Counted from the first letter of the stretch, positions 1-8,876 are shown. The stretch is DNA of 64,000 nucleotides from Oceanospirillum linum (GCF_900182785.1 NZ_FXTS01000008.1:1-64000), one strand, 5' to 3'. The notes: generated from the sequence alone by a model not told the origin. Made by a program: numbers and translations.

Positions 1-2
1 AA

Positions 3-131
3 CGGGTGCGGAGCAAAGGGTATGGTGAGTCGAGATTGTTAGATCCGGCAGATAACGAAGCGGCCCATAGCAGGAACAGGCGAATAGAGGCGGTTATTTA
101 TGCGGTTGAGATGCAAAAGCTGACACGCTGA
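3..131 (+). CDS. OmpA-family protein, C-terminal end only
   Basis: This frame enters from the left edge and stops at 129-131. The visible 42 residues contain GYGESRLLDP followed by AHSRNRRIEAVI, the typical end of the OmpA/MotB peptidoglycan-binding domain (G-x-G-E-S then N-R-R-I/V-E). Family members anchor the outer membrane or a motor to diaminopimelate in peptidoglycan. Only the end of the domain is present, so the full architecture cannot be told. A strong hairpin terminator follows 30 bases after the stop. Confidence 0.7.
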   Translation, partial: RVRSKGYGESRLLDPADNEAAHSRNRRIEAVIYAVEMQKLTR

Positions 132-160
132 CAGATTCTGCTTTAATGGGGCTATTACTT

Positions 161-193
161 ATCCGGGGAAGGTTTATTTCCCCGGATTTTTTA
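161..193 (+). terminator. Rho-independent terminator after the OmpA-like gene
   Basis: A perfect 10-bp stem (ATCCGGGGAA with TTCCCCGGAT) and 7-base loop is followed by a run of T. It lies between two convergent genes and could end transcription of the OmpA-like gene. The facing GGDEF gene stops just beyond at 209. Confidence 0.85.
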
Positions 194-208
194 TGATGTA
201 CTACCGGA

Positions 209-1753
209 TCAGCTATCTTTTTTTATAGCTCTTCTCTCGAAACGGTCTGTTTTATTGGAAGCAAAAACAAACGTGTCTTTGCCGGATCGTTTAGCTTCAT
301 ACATAGCACTATCTGCCATTTGAACCAGGCTATTGCCTGATGATTCGTGATCAGGGTATAGCGCGATACCCAGGCTGCAGGACAGGTTGGTTAAGCGGTG
401 ACCCTCCAGCTCATATGGACTATGCAGCTGGGTCAGAATATGCTCCGCGACCAAGGCTGCGGCATGATGATCTGACAGATGGTCGATCAGTAATGCAAAC
501 TCATCGCCGCCCATCCTGGCACAGGTATCGGATTCCCTGACCGCTGCTTGCAGGCGCTTTGCAACCTCTATCAGAAGGGCATCACCGATATGGTGGCCAT
601 ACTGATCGTTAACCTCTTTGAAGCCGTCCAGGTCGAGAAACATAACAGCAAAGCAATCAGGACTGCGTTTCGCACTCACCAATGCATGATTGAGGCGCTC
701 ATAGAACAGAGAGCGGTTTGCAAGGTGGGTTAACTGATCATAATGAGCCATGTGTTCCAGTTGCAGCAATGCACGTTTTTCGCTGGATATATCCTGCAGA
801 GTGCCGCAGATTCGTACAGGGTTTCCGGCCTCGTCCTGTTTAACCATGCGTCCTCTGTCGAGAACCCACACCCAGTGTCCCTGCTGATGACGTATCCTGT
901 ATTCGGATTGGTAGTAATCTTCTTTACCGGTCAGGTGATCATTGAGCTGGAGTCGCATTGTTTCAAGGTCATCCTGGTGAATCATAGACTCGAGCTTTGA
1001 TAGTGTCAGCGGCTCCAGCTCTGCCATAGTAAATCCGGCAATGTCCGCCCATCGGTGATTGATCGCAATTTTTTCAGAAAGACAGTCCCACTCCCAGGTG
1101 CCGGCATTTGTACCCCAGATAATATCATCCAGCCTTGTTTTCTCTGCCTGAAGCTGTGAGGCATGAAGGCGTTTCCGGTACAGCATGTAGGCCATAGCCG
1201 CTGTGGCGAACAACAGAGAGACCAGGGCAATTGCCAATAGGGTATAGATAAAAAGATCTTTAGAGCGAAGGTAGCTCAGTTGTTGCTTAACCATCTCTTC
1301 CAGTTGGTTCTGGTAATGCCAGAGGCTATCTTCTGCGGCCCTAAGGTCATTAATATCGGTCACAATGGAGAAGAGATAGTTTTGCTGATCCTGTTCAAAG
1401 GGGATAGCAGATACTTCTACGGTTCGGATGGAGCCATCGGCCAGCTTGTGACGGAAAATAAAGTAGTTGCGATTTTCCTTGCGGGCTAACTCCCGTTCAG
1501 CCGCTACGGCTTCAGGAGATAATGCATTGATCTCCTGAATATGCATCTGTTGTAGTTTATTTTTGCTGTAACCGTAGTACTCAGAAGCAGCCTGGTTTGC
1601 CCGGAATATTTTGCCACTTTCAGGCTCAATGAGCAGCATAACGACAGCGTGTTTTTCAAATAGATTGTCAAAGGTATCAGCCCGTAAAAGCGATGAAAAA
1701 AATACCGATAGCAGCAGAAAAAAAACGATAATATAGCGTTTCTGTGAAGCCAT
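209..1753 (-). CDS. Membrane-bound PAS-PAS-GGDEF diguanylate cyclase
   Basis: This 514-residue protein should make cyclic di-GMP from two GTP. It has an N-terminal signal anchor (residues about 7-24), a first PAS domain (about 30-135), a coiled segment, a transmembrane helix (about 168-192), a second PAS with PAC motif (about 205-325) and a C-terminal GGDEF domain (about 335-500). The catalytic motif reads GGDEF and is intact. An inhibitory I-site RESD lies five residues upstream (RESD-TCARM-GGDEF), so product feedback is likely. No EAL domain is present. The ATG start at 1753 has an AGAGG ribosome site upstream. The first PAS probably faces the periplasm; its ligand is unknown. Confidence 0.9.
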   Translation of the reverse strand: MASQKRYIIVFFLLLSVFFSSLLRADTFDNLFEKHAVVMLLIEPESGKIFRANQAASEYYGYSKNKLQQMHIQEINALSPEAVAAERELARKENRNYFIFRHKLADGSIRTVEVSAIPFEQDQQNYLFSIVTDINDLRAAEDSLWHYQNQLEEMVKQQLSYLRSKDLFIYTLLAIALVSLLFATAAMAYMLYRKRLHASQLQAEKTRLDDIIWGTNAGTWEWDCLSEKIAINHRWADIAGFTMAELEPLTLSKLESMIHQDDLETMRLQLNDHLTGKEDYYQSEYRIRHQQGHWVWVLDRGRMVKQDEAGNPVRICGTLQDISSEKRALLQLEHMAHYDQLTHLANRSLFYERLNHALVSAKRSPDCFAVMFLDLDGFKEVNDQYGHHIGDALLIEVAKRLQAAVRESDTCARMGGDEFALLIDHLSDHHAAALVAEHILTQLHSPYELEGHRLTNLSCSLGIALYPDHESSGNSLVQMADSAMYEAKRSGKDTFVFASNKTDRFERRAIKKDS

Positions 1754-1914
1754 AGTGTTGCCTCTGTTATTCTTGTCATCCGCTGAAAAAACATCTAAAA
1801 GCTTTGCATTATTGCTGCCGGTATACCTGAACAGAGATACCTGCTTTCATTGGATTGAGCATAAAAAACCTCGTTTACCTGAGGCTTATTCATTATTAAT
1901 TACTCGAGGGTGTT

Positions 1915-2835
1915 ATGAAAGATATTGTCAATGACAACCAGTGGATCTTGTCGCTTGTCTTTGTCTTCACCTGTCTCTTATTGCGTTGGTTAAGCGTTAG
2001 GTTTGTAAAACGTGTTGTTAAAGATGAGGATAACCTCCATCGCCGCTGGACAAATACGATCACTAACATTACCAGTCTAGTCATTATTATTGGTCTGGTG
2101 ATTATTTGGTTGAGTGAACTGCGCTTTGTCGCACTTTCCATTGCAGCTTTTGCTGTTGCACTGGTTGTCGGAACCCGGGAGCAGATTCAGTGCTTTTTAG
2201 GTGCCATCTACATTGCCAGCAGCCGGGCATTCAGTATCGGCGATTGGATCAAAGTGGAGCATCACTATGGTGAAGTGGTACGTAGTGACTGGCTGACAAT
2301 CACCCTGCTGGAGGTTGATATCGAAGGAATGAGCTACGCTTACACTGGTCGCAGCCTGGTTATTCCAAATAATAAATTCAGCACGGGTGTGATTAAGAAC
2401 CTTAACTTTATGCGCCGCTATGTCGCCCATAGTTTCAGTATTGTCCGGGAAGCGGATGCCATCAGTGTTCGTGATGCTAGGCTCTACCTGGAGGATTTGG
2501 TCAGAGAATATTGCAGTCCATTTAAAGAAGTTGCTGACCGCTACAGTAGTTTGATTGAAAAACGACTGGGAATAGCTCTGAGTGTCTCTGATCTGAACGT
2601 TCGTGTTGCAACCAATGATACAGCCCGTAATGTGTTTGTTGTCACCATTTTTTGCCCAACACAGGAAGCAACCCGCATTGAAGAGGAGATTACAGAAGAC
2701 TTCCTTGATTACTGGTACAGTATCACCCACAAACTGGATGCTTTTTATGGCCCGGATCAGCAACTGGATGACGTACCGGAAGTTGTGGTTAGTGAAAGCC
2801 ATCCGGCCCGACATCTTCGGCCGAAAAAAAGTTGA
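1915..2835 (+). CDS. Small-conductance mechanosensitive channel (MscS family)
   Basis: This 306-residue inner-membrane protein has three hydrophobic segments (about 10-28, 48-67, 70-105). The last runs into the beta domain with the MscS hallmark VIPNNKF near residue 160. Channels of this family open under membrane tension and release solutes in osmotic downshock, though some members have other gating. GAGGGTGTT precedes the ATG. The gene is divergent from the GGDEF gene and followed by dnaX on the same strand, with no sign of a shared operon. The subfamily is uncertain; it is not a close copy of E. coli MscS. Confidence 0.85.
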   Translation: MKDIVNDNQWILSLVFVFTCLLLRWLSVRFVKRVVKDEDNLHRRWTNTITNITSLVIIIGLVIIWLSELRFVALSIAAFAVALVVGTREQIQCFLGAIYIASSRAFSIGDWIKVEHHYGEVVRSDWLTITLLEVDIEGMSYAYTGRSLVIPNNKFSTGVIKNLNFMRRYVAHSFSIVREADAISVRDARLYLEDLVREYCSPFKEVADRYSSLIEKRLGIALSVSDLNVRVATNDTARNVFVVTIFCPTQEATRIEEEITEDFLDYWYSITHKLDAFYGPDQQLDDVPEVVVSESHPARHLRPKKS

Positions 2836-2995
2836 TACGGCAATAAGTTAGCGTACAGAAGCCCGTTGCGGCCATGAAGAAGTGCAATACCGTATTCAAC
2901 ATTTAGTGTACAATATCAGGCTCGAATTTATGTCTGATCAGGCAGTATTTTGAACCGGGTTAACCCCGCAATTTTCACACAGCAGACTGGTTTAT

Positions 2996-5374
2996 ATGAG
3001 TTATCAGGTACTGGCCCGTAAATGGCGTCCTAAAAATTTCCATGAGCTTGTTGGGCAGGATCATGTGCGCAGAGCGCTGGTGAGTGCCCTTGATAATGAC
3101 CGTTTGCATCACGCCTACCTGTTTACCGGAACCCGTGGGGTAGGTAAGACGACTATCGCCCGGATTATCGCAAAATGTCTGAATTGTGAAACGGGCGTAA
3201 CATCCCGCCCCTGTGGTGAATGCAGCAGTTGTCGTGAGATTGATGAGGGGCGTTTTGTAGACCTGATTGAAGTGGATGCTGCATCACGGACCAAAGTGGA
3301 AGATACCCGTGAACTACTGGATAACGTGCAGTATGCGCCATCCCGTGGCCGCTACAAAGTGTACCTTATTGATGAGGTGCACATGCTCTCTACCCATAGT
3401 TTTAACGCCTTACTTAAAACGCTGGAAGAGCCACCTCCCCATGTGAAATTTCTGCTGGCCACCACCGATCCTCAAAAATTGCCAGTGACCGTACTATCCC
3501 GTTGTTTGCAGTTTAATCTGAAAAACATGCCGCCGGAGCGAGTGGTAGAGCACCTGAGCAACGTATTGACCCAGGAGCAGATTCCGTTTGAAGATGCGGC
3601 GCTCTGGCAGCTGGGGCGTGCTGCCGATGGCAGTATGCGAGATGCACTCAGCCTGACGGATCAGGCCATCGCTTATGGACAGGGGCATATCGATGCCGCT
3701 CAGGTTAGTGAGATGCTGGGCCTGGTCGATCAACGGCACGTTGGCGCTCTGATCGATCACCTGATCAGCCGTGATGCCAAAGCCCTGCTATCTGAAGTGA
3801 CACGACTTTCTGAGCAGGCTGCAGATTTCGAAACGATTCTTTCAGATATGGCCCTTTATCTGCACCGTATGGCCGTTGCCCAGCTGCTTCCGGACGCGGT
3901 AGATAATGCTCAGGGAGATCGTGAACAGGTTTTAACTCAGGCTGCCCGGCTGACCGCAGAGGATGTTCAGCTTTATTACCAGATTGCGATTAAGAGCCAG
4001 GAAGATCTGCCTTTGGCTCCCGATGCCCGAACCGGTTTTGAGATGGCATTGATCCGCATGGTTGCCTTTGCCCCTCAGGGTGTGCCCAGTGAAGGGGGTA
4101 GCCCGCTGTCAAGTCAGGCTATGCCTATGCAGGGGCAGCCTGTCTCAGAGGGGGCTCCTGAAAATGATGCTCCGCAATCGGGCCAGCCTGACAGCACTAA
4201 AAAAAAAGAGCTAACGGACTTATCTCTGACTGAGCCACCCCAGAGCGCACCGGTACCTCAGCCTGTGGCTCAGGGAGTTTATGGCATACCAGATGACCCA
4301 CAAAACATAGCTTTAAACCCTGATACCCCGGCTCCTGAGCCTCAGCTGGTGAAATTTACACCTCCTGCAGGAGGTTCGCCGAAACCGACGGATCAGACTA
4401 CGCCGCCGGTATCAGAGGCCTCTGCTGATGAAGGCCGTTTTGGAGATACCCAGCCTCAGGAGGCCGGTTCCAGGGTGCAAAGTGCCAGAGCTTCTCTCGG
4501 GAGCGGGCTGAGAACGGTTCAGTTTCCATCAGCCAGCGCAGATAAAATCAGCCAGGCCTCGAAACGTTCCGCGATACCAAGCCAAGAGACGGGCGCTGAC
4601 CATCTCAGGCTGCACAACAGCGTGAACACAGATCCCGGATCTACACCCGAAAAGACACCAGCGACTGGGAATGATATTCCGCCCTGGGAAGTGGTGCCGG
4701 TTCTTTCTGAGCCAAACCCGATCGCTGAGCCAAACCCGATCGCTGAGCCAAACCCGATCGCTGAGCCAAGCCCGGTAGCTGAGCCAAATCCGATAGCACA
4801 GGAGCACCCGAGTCCTCCGGCAGATCAACCGACCCAGACTCCGGCTCCGCCCACCCCGGAATATCAGGACATGATGCCCGAGCCCATGTCTGAGGCTGTA
4901 AAGCAGGCACCGGCCCTGCGTGACACGGCTCTGCCTGAAACCGCGGAGGTGGAGATCACGCCCCTTGTTGGCCCCTGCCCTGAGCAACTGAATACCAACC
5001 AGGACTGGCTGCAGGCATTTGCTCACCTTCCCCTTAAAGGGCTCGATCGTTCACTGGCAAAAAATGCGGCCCTGCTGTCCCGTGAAGGCACCCATCTGCA
5101 GTTTGCCCTTAAAGCAGTAACCGAAAACTTTTTAACGCCGGAACGCCAAGCCAGCTGGCAAGCAAGTATTCAAAAGCTATTTAACGAACCCCTGACCATT
5201 GAAATCAGTGCGTTCAGCACAGATCTGGACACACCAGAAGACTATGAAGCGGCTCTGAAGCAGAGACGGCAGCAGCAGGCTGAAGCACTATTTGCCCGCG
5301 ACCCTGTTATTCAGGCGTTGCAGCAGAACTTTGACGCACAGGTTCTGAGTGAGAGCGTGGAACCTTTGATTTAG
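2996..5374 (+). CDS. dnaX: DNA polymerase III subunit tau (and probably gamma)
   Basis: DnaX is the ATPase of the replisome clamp loader. Its long form tau tethers polymerase cores and DnaB helicase. The 792-residue protein has Walker A GTRGVGKTT (about 45-53), a zinc site with CLNC and CGECSSC (about 64-79), Walker B DEVHM, sensor LLATTDPQKLP and the SRC motif SRCLQF. These are followed by domain III to about residue 370. Then comes a long Pro/Ser/Gln-rich linker with five 6-residue repeats (EPNPIA type), and a folded C-terminal domain from about residue 665 that would contact the alpha subunit. It is longer than E. coli tau (643), mainly in the linker. An A9 run at codons 402-404 could yield a gamma form. 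It lies upstream of ybaB and recR, the usual gammaproteobacterial order. Confidence 0.97.
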   Translation: MSYQVLARKWRPKNFHELVGQDHVRRALVSALDNDRLHHAYLFTGTRGVGKTTIARIIAKCLNCETGVTSRPCGECSSCREIDEGRFVDLIEVDAASRTKVEDTRELLDNVQYAPSRGRYKVYLIDEVHMLSTHSFNALLKTLEEPPPHVKFLLATTDPQKLPVTVLSRCLQFNLKNMPPERVVEHLSNVLTQEQIPFEDAALWQLGRAADGSMRDALSLTDQAIAYGQGHIDAAQVSEMLGLVDQRHVGALIDHLISRDAKALLSEVTRLSEQAADFETILSDMALYLHRMAVAQLLPDAVDNAQGDREQVLTQAARLTAEDVQLYYQIAIKSQEDLPLAPDARTGFEMALIRMVAFAPQGVPSEGGSPLSSQAMPMQGQPVSEGAPENDAPQSGQPDSTKKKELTDLSLTEPPQSAPVPQPVAQGVYGIPDDPQNIALNPDTPAPEPQLVKFTPPAGGSPKPTDQTTPPVSEASADEGRFGDTQPQEAGSRVQSARASLGSGLRTVQFPSASADKISQASKRSAIPSQETGADHLRLHNSVNTDPGSTPEKTPATGNDIPPWEVVPVLSEPNPIAEPNPIAEPNPIAEPSPVAEPNPIAQEHPSPPADQPTQTPAPPTPEYQDMMPEPMSEAVKQAPALRDTALPETAEVEITPLVGPCPEQLNTNQDWLQAFAHLPLKGLDRSLAKNAALLSREGTHLQFALKAVTENFLTPERQASWQASIQKLFNEPLTIEISAFSTDLDTPEDYEAALKQRRQQQAEALFARDPVIQALQQNFDAQVLSESVEPLI
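4199..4207 (+). promoter_or_regulatory. A9 slippery run in dnaX (candidate gamma-forming site)
   Basis: Nine consecutive A form three in-frame AAA lysine codons (402-404) just after the clamp-loader ATPase domains. Slipping back one base gives eight codons and a TGA at 4231, a product of about 412 residues. Slipping forward one base gives AGC then TAA at 4212. Both lie close to the size of E. coli gamma (431). Programmed frameshifting (E. coli) and transcriptional slippage on A9 (Thermus thermophilus) are known routes to gamma. A 9-bp stem (CTGAGCCAC with GTGGCTCAG, 4230-4238 and 4265-4273) lies 22 bases downstream, further than usual for a frameshift stimulator. Confidence 0.6.
4709..4798 (+). 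repeat. Five 18-bp tandem repeats inside dnaX
   Basis: Five in-frame copies of an 18-bp unit (GAGCCAAACCCGATCGCT and variants) encode EPNPIA repeats in the tau linker. Copies 1-3 are identical, while copies 4 and 5 have diverged. The unit is a multiple of three, so copy number can change without breaking the frame. Confidence 0.95.
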
Positions 5375-5435
5375 ACTGTGAGTCTGTTTCTTACGCAAAG
5401 CCTGACCTGATCATGCGGGATCGGAAAAGACAGAT

Positions 5436-5465
5436 CGTTTTACCCGTTTAATATGAGGTAAAACG
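5436..5465 (+). promoter_or_regulatory. Hairpin between dnaX and ybaB
   Basis: A perfect 9-bp inverted repeat (CGTTTTACC with GGTAAAACG) with a 12-base loop lies 31 bases before the ybaB start. There is no T run after it, so it is not a standard terminator. It may be an operator or an mRNA processing or stability element. The function is not shown by the sequence. Confidence 0.4.
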
Positions 5466-5496
5466 GTGAATGACCAAGCGACTTGAGGATGAAATA

Positions 5497-5823
5497 ATGT
5501 TTAAAGGCGGAATGGGTAACCTGATGAAGCAGGCGCAGGAGATGCAGGAAAAAATGCAGAAACTGCAGGAAGAAGCCGCTAATCATACTGTGACCGGTGA
5601 GTCCGGTGCTGGCATGGTGAAGGTCACCATGAACGGACGGCATGATGTGAGCGCTGTTTCCATTGATGATAGCCTGATGAGTGAAGATAAAGAGATGCTG
5701 GAAGACCTGCTTGCCGCTGCCGTGAATGATGCTGTTCGCCGCGTTGAGACAAGCACCCAGGAAAAAATGGCTGAACTGACCGGTGGCATGCAGATGCCTC
5801 CCGGGTTTAAAATGCCATTCTGA
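5497..5823 (+). CDS. ybaB: Nucleoid-associated protein YbaB/EbfC
   Basis: This 108-residue DNA-binding protein forms dimers that associate with the nucleoid. The sequence is typical: a Met/Gln-rich N-terminal helix (MFKGGMGNLMKQAQEMQEKM), a beta core containing VKVTMNGRHDV, and a C-terminal helix with a GFKMPF tail. The start at 5497 was chosen because GAGGATG lies just upstream and family members begin MFKGG. An in-frame ATG at 5470 would add nine untypical residues. dnaX-ybaB-recR is a conserved neighbourhood. Confidence 0.95.
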   Translation: MFKGGMGNLMKQAQEMQEKMQKLQEEAANHTVTGESGAGMVKVTMNGRHDVSAVSIDDSLMSEDKEMLEDLLAAAVNDAVRRVETSTQEKMAELTGGMQMPPGFKMPF

Positions 5824-5853
5824 TCGGTGAAGGTTTAACCTGAACGGATCAAG

Positions 5854-5885
5854 CGTAAAAAGCCGCTGATCAGCGGCTTTTTACG
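5854..5885 (+). terminator. Rho-independent terminator after ybaB
   Basis: A 32-base perfect palindrome centred on CTGATCAG, with AAAAAGCCGC on one side and GCGGCTTTTT on the other, forms a GC-rich hairpin. Its arm ends in T5. It should separate ybaB from recR transcription and can work in both directions. Confidence 0.85.
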
Positions 5886-5995
5886 TTGTCACTTTTACTT
5901 TTATAATGGTCACTCTTGATCTGGCTGGTGCTTATTCTCATATATCAGCCTGTAAATGATAATCCTGCTTGAAAGGTCTGACTTAAGGATCTGCT

Positions 5996-6598
5996 ATGGC
6001 TTTCAGCCCCTTGGTTGAAGAACTGATTACCGCCTTACGATGCCTGCCCGGTGTTGGGCCCAAATCGGCTCAGCGTATGGCTCTGCACCTTCTTGAGCGA
6101 GAGCGTGAAGGTGGCTTCCGGCTGGCAGAGATATTGGAACGTGCCCTGGAGCATGTCGGACAATGTCAGGAGTGTCGAACCCTGACAGAAGAACCCGTGT
6201 GCAGCCTGTGCAGAAGTGAGCGTTGCAACAGCGAGCTTTTATGTGTTGTCGAGACGCCAGCAGATCAGATTGCAATGGAGCAGGCCGGAGGGTTCGATGG
6301 TCGTTATTTTGTCCTGACCGGACATTTATCCCCCATTGACGGCATCGGCCCGGATGCTCTGGGGCTGGATCACCTGGAAGCCAAGGTTCGCCGGGACCTG
6401 GTCAAAGAGGTTATTCTGGCTACAAACCCCACCGTAGAAGGCGAAGCAACCGCTCACTATATCTCCGAAATGTTGCAGCATTTACCGGTAACCGTAACCC
6501 GCCTGGCCCATGGTATTCCTGTGGGTGGCGAGCTTGAATATATTGATGGTGGGACCCTGAGCCGAGCGATGGCTGGCCGGTTACCTATGGCGAAATAA
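5996..6598 (+). CDS. recR: Recombination mediator protein RecR
   Basis: RecR works with RecO (and RecF) to load RecA onto SSB-coated single-stranded DNA in gap repair. The 200-residue protein shows the N-terminal helix-hairpin-helix (LPGVGPKSAQRMALHLL), a four-cysteine zinc finger (CQEC...CSLC, about 57-72), a Toprim domain (CVVETPADQIAMEQAG onward) and a C-terminal segment with TRLAHGIPVGGELEYID. Length is normal (E. coli 201). The start has AAGGA upstream. Its stop overlaps the rnd start by one base (TAATG), which suggests coupling. Confidence 0.97.
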   Translation: MAFSPLVEELITALRCLPGVGPKSAQRMALHLLEREREGGFRLAEILERALEHVGQCQECRTLTEEPVCSLCRSERCNSELLCVVETPADQIAMEQAGGFDGRYFVLTGHLSPIDGIGPDALGLDHLEAKVRRDLVKEVILATNPTVEGEATAHYISEMLQHLPVTVTRLAHGIPVGGELEYIDGGTLSRAMAGRLPMAK

Positions 6599-7737
6599 TG
6601 ACCGAAGATACAATCGAATACCGTTTTATCGATTCTGACAGCCTCCTGAAAGAGCGCTGCACCCACTGGCTGACCTGTAGTGTTATCGCACTGGATACAG
6701 AGTTTATCCGTGTGGACACCTTCTATCCGAAAGCAGCCCTGATTCAGGTACAGGACAACCAGGGATGCTGGCTGATTGACCCTCTTACCATTTCAGACTG
6801 GGGGCCTTTTAAGCAGGTGCTGAACGCTGAGCAAACCTTAAAAGTGCTGCATGCCTGCTCGGAAGATCTTGATGTTTTTGCCAAACTGACCGGCACCTTA
6901 CCCAAGCCAATGATGGATACTCAGGTCGCACTGGCCTTTCTTGGAGAAACCCTCTCCGTTGGCTATCAGCGCATGGTAGAGAGTTGGCTGGATATCTCTC
7001 TGCAAAAAGAGGAAACCCGGTCAGACTGGCTACAGCGCCCCCTGACCCAAAGTCAGTGTGCTTATGCCGCCGCTGATGTGTTTTATCTGTATAAAATCTG
7101 GCCAAAAATAGAGCAGAAATTACAGGAACAGAATCGTTTCGACTGGTGTCGTCAGGAGTGCGCACAGATCATTCGTCTGTCAGAGCAAGCACCGGATGAT
7201 GAATTTTATTTTCTGCGGGTCAAGCAGGCATGGAAACTGAATCAGGAGCAACTTGCTGTGCTTCAGGTCTTAGCGGCCTGGCGGGAACAGGAGGTCCGGG
7301 AGCGAAATATCCCCCGTGGTCGTCTGATTTCCGATAACCTGCTGTGGCTGATCGCCCTGAAACTGCCCGCCAACCGAATGGAACTGTCCCGGATAGAAGG
7401 CATTCGCCACGGCACCATCAAAAAAGACGGCGATGATATTCTTGAACTGGTGGATATCGCCCGAAACCGGGCTCAGGCCATGTGGCCCGCTTCACTGCCA
7501 TCTCCCATTGGCCACCCTTACCGGGATTGGTCAAAAGCGATGAAGAAGCAAGTGCGTCAGATCGCAGAAGCACATAACCTGCCACCGGAACTACTGGTCA
7601 GAAAACGCCAGATGGAACAGGTATTAAACCGGGCAATACGCGGTGAACTCAACTTTATACCTGAAGAGTGGCGTGGATGGCGGGAAAGCCTGGTCGGCCA
7701 GCCCCTGATTGACCTGCTGGATAAGTTGCGTAGTTAG
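6598..7737 (+). CDS. rnd: Ribonuclease D
   Basis: RNase D is a 3'-to-5' exoribonuclease that trims tRNA precursors and other small RNAs. The 379-residue protein has the DEDDy exonuclease domain: Exo I LDTEF (D33, E35), Exo II LHACSEDLDVF, and Exo III YAAADVFYLYKIW. HRDC helices follow over roughly residues 205-375. It is coupled to recR by a one-base overlap and is followed by ycgL and ycgN, a common gammaproteobacterial set. Confidence 0.96.
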   Translation: MTEDTIEYRFIDSDSLLKERCTHWLTCSVIALDTEFIRVDTFYPKAALIQVQDNQGCWLIDPLTISDWGPFKQVLNAEQTLKVLHACSEDLDVFAKLTGTLPKPMMDTQVALAFLGETLSVGYQRMVESWLDISLQKEETRSDWLQRPLTQSQCAYAAADVFYLYKIWPKIEQKLQEQNRFDWCRQECAQIIRLSEQAPDDEFYFLRVKQAWKLNQEQLAVLQVLAAWREQEVRERNIPRGRLISDNLLWLIALKLPANRMELSRIEGIRHGTIKKDGDDILELVDIARNRAQAMWPASLPSPIGHPYRDWSKAMKKQVRQIAEAHNLPPELLVRKRQMEQVLNRAIRGELNFIPEEWRGWRESLVGQPLIDLLDKLRS

Positions 7738-7768
7738 TCCGCCTCACACCGATATAACGGGAAAAACA

Positions 7769-8056
7769 GTGAAAGTTATTTGCGAAGTATTTAAAAGCCC
7801 ACGTAAAGATGAGATGTACATTTACGTAGATAAAAAGGAAGGCCTGAAACGTGTACCCAAAGAACTGCTGGAGATCTTTGGTACACCCAAAACGGTTATG
7901 ACCATGCTTATCCGGGAAGAAAAAGACCTTGCCCGAGTCAAATCAGAAGATGTTCTGAGGGATATTCGTGAAAAAGGCTTCTATCTGCAAATGCCACCGA
8001 AAAAAGATGAATACCTGCTGGATCTGTATAAAGCCCCCACAGAAGGCAAATACTGA
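7769..8056 (+). CDS. ycgL: YcgL domain protein
   Basis: This is a small conserved protein of about 95 residues with the YcgL fold; its biochemical role is not established. The core reads EMYIYVDKKEGLKRVPKELLEIFG and ends with GFYLQMPP, matching E. coli YcgL. A GTG start at 7769 is preferred. It puts the protein start where the family begins (VKVICEVFKSPRKDE), follows the rnd stop by 31 bases, and has CGGGA upstream. The in-frame ATG at 7709 would add 20 residues overlapping rnd. Confidence 0.88.
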   Translation: MKVICEVFKSPRKDEMYIYVDKKEGLKRVPKELLEIFGTPKTVMTMLIREEKDLARVKSEDVLRDIREKGFYLQMPPKKDEYLLDLYKAPTEGKY

Positions 8057-8058
8057 AA

Positions 8059-8505
8059 ATGAGTGATACAGGACACTTCTGGGAACATAAAAAACTAGCA
8101 GAGATGAACCCTGATGAATGGGAATCTTTGTGTGATGGTTGCGGTAAATGTTGTCTGCATAAAATGGAAGATGAAGACGACGGCACCGTCTACTACACCG
8201 ACGTTGCCTGCAAGTTGCTCGATATAACCCAGTGCCACTGCAACGATTACGCCAACCGCAAACAGCACGTACCAGAGTGTTTAAAGCTAACGCCAGAAGA
8301 TGTACAAGCTTTTGACTGGTTACCGCATACCTGTGCCTATCGGCTGATCAAAGAGAGTAAACCTCTGCCAGAATGGCACCACCTGCTCACCGGCGATAAA
8401 AAAAGCATCCACAAAGCCCGCCAAAGTATTAAAGGCCGAGCCGTCAGCGAACAAGTGGTTCATCCCGACGAAATGGAATGGCACATCATCCAATGGGTTG
8501 AATAG
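8059..8505 (+). CDS. ycgN: YcgN family cysteine-cluster protein (UPF0260)
   Basis: This 148-residue protein carries the cluster CDGCGKCC near residue 25 and further cysteines (ACKLLDITQCHCNDY, PEC, HTCAYR). These are typical of the YkgJ/YcgN family, thought to bind zinc or an iron-sulfur centre. The function is unknown. It begins two bases after the ycgL stop, so it is almost certainly cotranscribed with rnd-ycgL. Confidence 0.9.
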   Translation: MSDTGHFWEHKKLAEMNPDEWESLCDGCGKCCLHKMEDEDDGTVYYTDVACKLLDITQCHCNDYANRKQHVPECLKLTPEDVQAFDWLPHTCAYRLIKESKPLPEWHHLLTGDKKSIHKARQSIKGRAVSEQVVHPDEMEWHIIQWVE

Positions 8506-8876
8506 CCACTCCCCGGATATTCACCGCAATCGGTACAGTGGTGAGTATCCACCCCGTATTTCTATTCATCTCTCTATCTATCTCTGCTCACTCCCGTGGC
8601 CTCTACCCATTCCATAACCCGATCATTCACCTGTTTTGTAGGGTGGCATAAGTGGTGAGGCACGAACCGCGTCATGCACCACAACCTCAGATCAGAATAC
8701 GATCCTCAAGCCAAATACGCTCCCTTGCCCCTTGGTATTAATGACCCTCAAAAAAAGAATTGTTATTGTGTATTTTTATTAAAGGATTAAGGCAGAACCT
8801 GCGATGTAAATTATCGTACCTTTAGGGTAGGCTCAGGCAGGACTGTTTAGGATAGTAAGCACATAGGGATATTGTT
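8506..8876. other. Intergenic region before the cas operon, with a REP-like element
   Basis: About 370 bases without a convincing gene. Around 8639-8684 a segment starting GTAGGGTGGCATAAGTGGTG and ending CATGCACCAC resembles the dispersed imperfect-hairpin elements common in gammaproteobacterial intergenic DNA. From 8760 the sequence is AT-rich and probably holds the cas promoter; no promoter can be assigned firmly by eye. This is the left border of the CRISPR-Cas locus. Confidence 0.4.

Noticed and set aside
2197..2814. 205-residue minus-strand ORF
   Set aside because: Antisense to the MscS-type gene, with no recognisable domain.
2900..2930. dnaX promoter from TACAAT near 2909
   Set aside because: A good -10-like hexamer, but no acceptable -35 at the right distance.
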